Below, piece after piece: positions 61,232-64,000 of a stretch of 64,000 nucleotides of DNA; position 1 is the stretch's first letter, and every line of letters begins with the position of its first letter. Under the pieces are notes generated by a model, which was not told the origin of the DNA, made no database searches, and saw nothing but the letters and a program-made list of their open reading frames with translations. Made by a program: the position numbers and the translations under genes. This DNA is from Steinernema hermaphroditum (taxonomy: Eukaryota; Nematoda; Chromadorea; Rhabditida; Steinernematidae), in NCBI GenBank assembly GCA_030435675.1, contig CM059623.1, positions 1 through 64,000 on the forward strand, given 5' to 3'.

Positions 61232-63999
61232 AGTACCATAGCATTTTTGTGATTGGATCTTGTAGAACCGCACGAGCCTGATCGAACGCGCCTATTCCCG
61301 TTGGATTTACTGTGGACTATCTTAGTTTCCTGCAAAACTTTCAATTCGAGACAGCAGGGCCCTTGCTCATACCAAAAGCTCTGCATCTGACCCTCCTGCT
61401 CCAAAGTACCATATCATTTTTATGATTGGATCTTGTAGAACTGCACGAGCCTGATCGAACGCGCCTACTCTCGTTGGATTTCCTGCGGACTATCTTAGTT
61501 TCCTGCAAAACTTTCAATTCGAGACAGCAGGGCCCTTGCTCATACCAAAAGCTCTGCATCTGACCCTCCTGCTCCAAAGTACCATAGCATTTTTATGATT
61601 GGATCTTGTAGAACTGCACGAGCCTAATCGAACGCGCCTATTCCCGTTGGGATTCCTGTGGACTATCTTAGTTTCCTGCAAAACTTTCAATTCGAGATAG
61701 CAGGGCCCTTGCTCATACCAAAAGCTCTGCATCTGACCCTCCTGCTCCAAAGTACCATATCACTTTTATGATTGGATCTTGCAGAACTGCACGAGCCTGA
61801 TCGAACGCGCCTATTCCCGTTGGGATTACTGTGGACTATCTTAGTTTCCTGCAAAACTTTCAATTCGAGACAGCAGGGCCCTTGCTCATACCAAAAGCTC
61901 TGCATCTGACCCTCCTGCTCCAAAGTACCATATCATTTTTATGATTGGATCTTGTAGAACTGCACGAGCCTAATCGAACGCGCCTATTCCCGTTGGGATT
62001 CCTGTGGACTATCTTCGTTTCCTGCAAAACTTTCAATTCGAGACAGCAGGGCCCTTCCTCATACCAAAAGCTCTGCATCTGACCCTCCTGCTCCAAAGTA
62101 CCATATCATTTTTATGATTGGATCTTGTAGAACTGCACGAGCCTGATCGAACGCGCCTACTCTCGTTGGATTTCCTGCGGACTATCTTAGTTTCCTGCAA
62201 AACTTTCAATTCGAGACAGCAGGGCCCTTGCTCATACCAAAAGCTCTGCATCTGACCCTCCTGCTCCAAAGTACCATATCATTTTTATGATTGGATCTTG
62301 TAGAACTGCACGAGCCTGATCGAACGCGCCTATTCCCGTTGGGATTACTGCGGACTATCTTAGTTTCCTGCAAAACTTTCAATTCGAGACAGCAGGGCCC
62401 TTGCTCATACCAAAAGCTCTGCATCTGACCCTCCTGCTCCAAAGTACCATAGCATTTTTATGATTGGATCTTGTAGAACTGCACGAGCCTAATCGAACGC
62501 GCCTATTCCCGTTGGGATTCCTGTGGACTATCTTAGTTTCCTGCAAAACTTTCAATTCGAGATAGCAGGGCCCTTGCTCATACCAAAAGCTCTGCATCTG
62601 ACCCTCCTGCTCCAAAGTACCATATCACTTTTATGATTGGATCTTGCAGAACTGCACGAGCCTGATCGAACGCGCCTATTCCCGTTGGGATTACTGTGGA
62701 CTATCTTAGTTTCCTGCAAAACTTTCAATTCGAGACAGCAGGGCCCTTGCTCATACCAAAAGCTCTGCATCTGACCCTCCTGCTCCAAAGTACCATATCA
62801 TTTTTATGATTGGATCTTGTAGAACTGCACGAGCCTAATCGAACGCGCCTATTCCCGTTGGGATTCCTGTGGACTATCTTCGTTTCCTGCAAAACTTTCA
62901 ATTCGAGACAGCAGGGCCCTTCCTCATACCAAAAGCTCTGCATCTGACCCTCCTGCTCCAAAGTACCATATCATTTTTATGATTGGATCTTGTAGAACTG
63001 CACGAGCCTGATCGAACGCGCCTACTCTCGTTGGATTTCCTGCGGACTATCTTAGTTTCCTGCAAAACTTTCAATTCGAGACAGCAGGGCCCTTGCTCAT
63101 ACCAAAAGCTCTGCATCTGACCCTCCTGCTCCAAAGTACCATATCATTTTTATGATTGGATCTTGTAGAACTGCACGAGCCTGATCGAACGCGCCTATTC
63201 CCGTTGGGATTACTGTGGACTATCTTAGTTTCCTGCAAAACTTTCAATTCGAGACAGCAGGGCCCTTGCTCATACCAAAAGCTCTGCATCTGACCCTCCT
63301 GCTCCAAAGTACCATATCATTTTTATGATTGGATCTTGTAGAACTGCACGAGCCTGATCGAACGCGCCTACTCTCGTTGGATTTCCTGCGGACTATCTTA
63401 GTTTCCTGCAAAACTTTCAATTCGAGACAGCAGGGCCCTTGCTCATACCAAAAGCTCTGCATCTGACCCTCCTGCTCCAAAGTACCATAGCATTTTTATG
63501 ATTGGATCTTGTAGAACTGCACGAGCCTAATCGAACGCGCCTATTCCCGTTGGGATTCCTGTGGACTATCTTAGTTTCCTGCAAAACTTTCAATTCGAGA
63601 TAGCAGGGCCCTTGCTCATACCAAAAGCTCTGCATCTGACCCTCCTGCTCCAAAGTACCATATCACTTTTATGATTGGATCTTGCAGAACTGCACGAGCC
63701 TGATCGAACGCGCCTATTCCCGTTGGGATTACTGTGGACTATCTTAGTTTCCTGCAAAACTTTCAATTCGAGACAGCAGGGCCCTTGCTCATACCAAAAG
63801 CTCTGCATCTGACCCTCCTGCTCCAAAGTACCATATCATTTTTATGATTGGATCTTGTAGAACTGCACGAGCCTGATCGAACGCGCCTATTCCCGTTGGG
63901 ATTCCTGTGGACTATCTTCGTTTCCTGCAAAACTTTCAATTCGAGACAGCAGGGCCCTTCCTCATACCAAAAGCTCTGCATCTGACCCTCCTGCTCCAA
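61232..63999 (-). repeat. Five/six-monomer higher-order repeat in the right array
   Basis: Reading the - strand, blocks start at the monomer marked tatgaggaagg: 63,999-62,962 (six monomers), 62,961-62,097 (five) and 62,096-61,232 (five, cut by the island). Within each block the order is tatgaggaagg, then the cataaaagtg unit, then the gctatctcg unit, then one or two units of the gtccgcag or gtccacag type. Corresponding monomers in successive blocks are 865 or 1,038 bp apart and look nearly identical. Confidence 0.9.
62270..62442 (-). repeat. Hybrid monomer formed by unequal crossover
   Basis: Its left part has the gtccgcag marker, as in the monomer from 63,480, and its right part the taatcccaacggg marker, as in the monomer from 63,307. 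In the six-monomer block these are two successive units; here they are fused into one. Diagnostic bases at 62,351 and 62,347 bracket the switch to the 3 bp between them. Confidence 0.8.
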
Positions 64000-64000
64000 A

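Larger units (their letters stand above)
61141..64000 (-). repeat. Right satellite array, inverted, 16.5 monomers visible
   Basis: Same monomer as the left array but on the opposite strand. Anchors from 63,999 down to 61,231 are spaced by exactly 173 bp for 16 consecutive steps, with none of the indels seen in parts of the left array. A partial monomer with a 1-bp insertion (gggccctatctgtc form) ends at consensus position 92, base 61,141. The array continues off the right edge. Private variants include tatgaggaagg for tatgagcaagg, gctatctcg for gctgtctcg, cgattaggctcg for cgatcaggctcg, ctgcaagatccaatc, and cataaaagtg. I did not find these in the left array. Confidence 0.97.

Noticed and set aside
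1..64000. Array as an assembly artefact
   Set aside because: Private variants, varied higher-order periods and graded edge decay argue for real sequence, although exact copy number cannot be verified from one window.

Overview
The window is almost entirely satellite DNA. It resembles a nematode nuclear chromosome, seen in a heterochromatic or repeat-rich region. Two arrays of one 173-bp monomer lie in opposite orientation (left on +, right on -) around a 3.2-kb non-satellite island at 57,915-61,140. The organism call rests on the island gene at 59,539-60,522, whose product begins MDAVPYSF and has an LWKEVVDTHHRNR segment. From memory this matches uncharacterised F-box-like proteins that are expanded in nematodes such as Steinernema. 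Compact introns and a short 3' end also fit a nematode. The genus is an inference.

Left array (1-57,885, + strand). I count exactly 334 monomer steps between equivalent bases 64 and 57,808. Net length deviation from 334 x 173 bp is -38 bp, fully explained by five 12-bp deletions, one 7-bp duplication and small indels. Different stretches carry different higher-order repeats: about 16-17 monomers at 0-5 kb, 11 monomers at 17.4-21.2 kb, 4 monomers at 39.3-41.4 kb, 10 monomers at 43.7-47.1 kb, and 7-, 14- and 19-monomer copies at 46-56 kb. The 29-37.6 kb stretch is dominated by a homogenised subtype and has many 172-176-bp monomers. Monomers at 52.8-57.9 kb, next to the island, are the most diverged.

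Island (57,915-61,140). One good single-exon gene lies on the - strand (59,539-60,522, 327 aa), with a poly(A) signal 22 nt past the stop and a TATA-like element 55 bp before the ATG. Two weaker two-exon models on the same strand (58,810-59,133 and 58,339-58,758) are each preceded by a TATA element. The rest is a pyrimidine tract, short direct repeats and unrecognised sequence.

Right array (61,141-64,000, - strand). Sixteen monomers are arranged as 6-, 5- and 5-plus-partial blocks that share diagnostic variants not seen in the left array. One monomer is a visible crossover hybrid that explains how a 6-mer became a 5-mer.

The satellite is not protein-coding. Its 78-aa open frames start at TTG, run into a stop in every monomer, and shift frame each repeat because 173 is not a multiple of three. 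There is no sign of CRISPR, rRNA, tRNA or prokaryotic operons.
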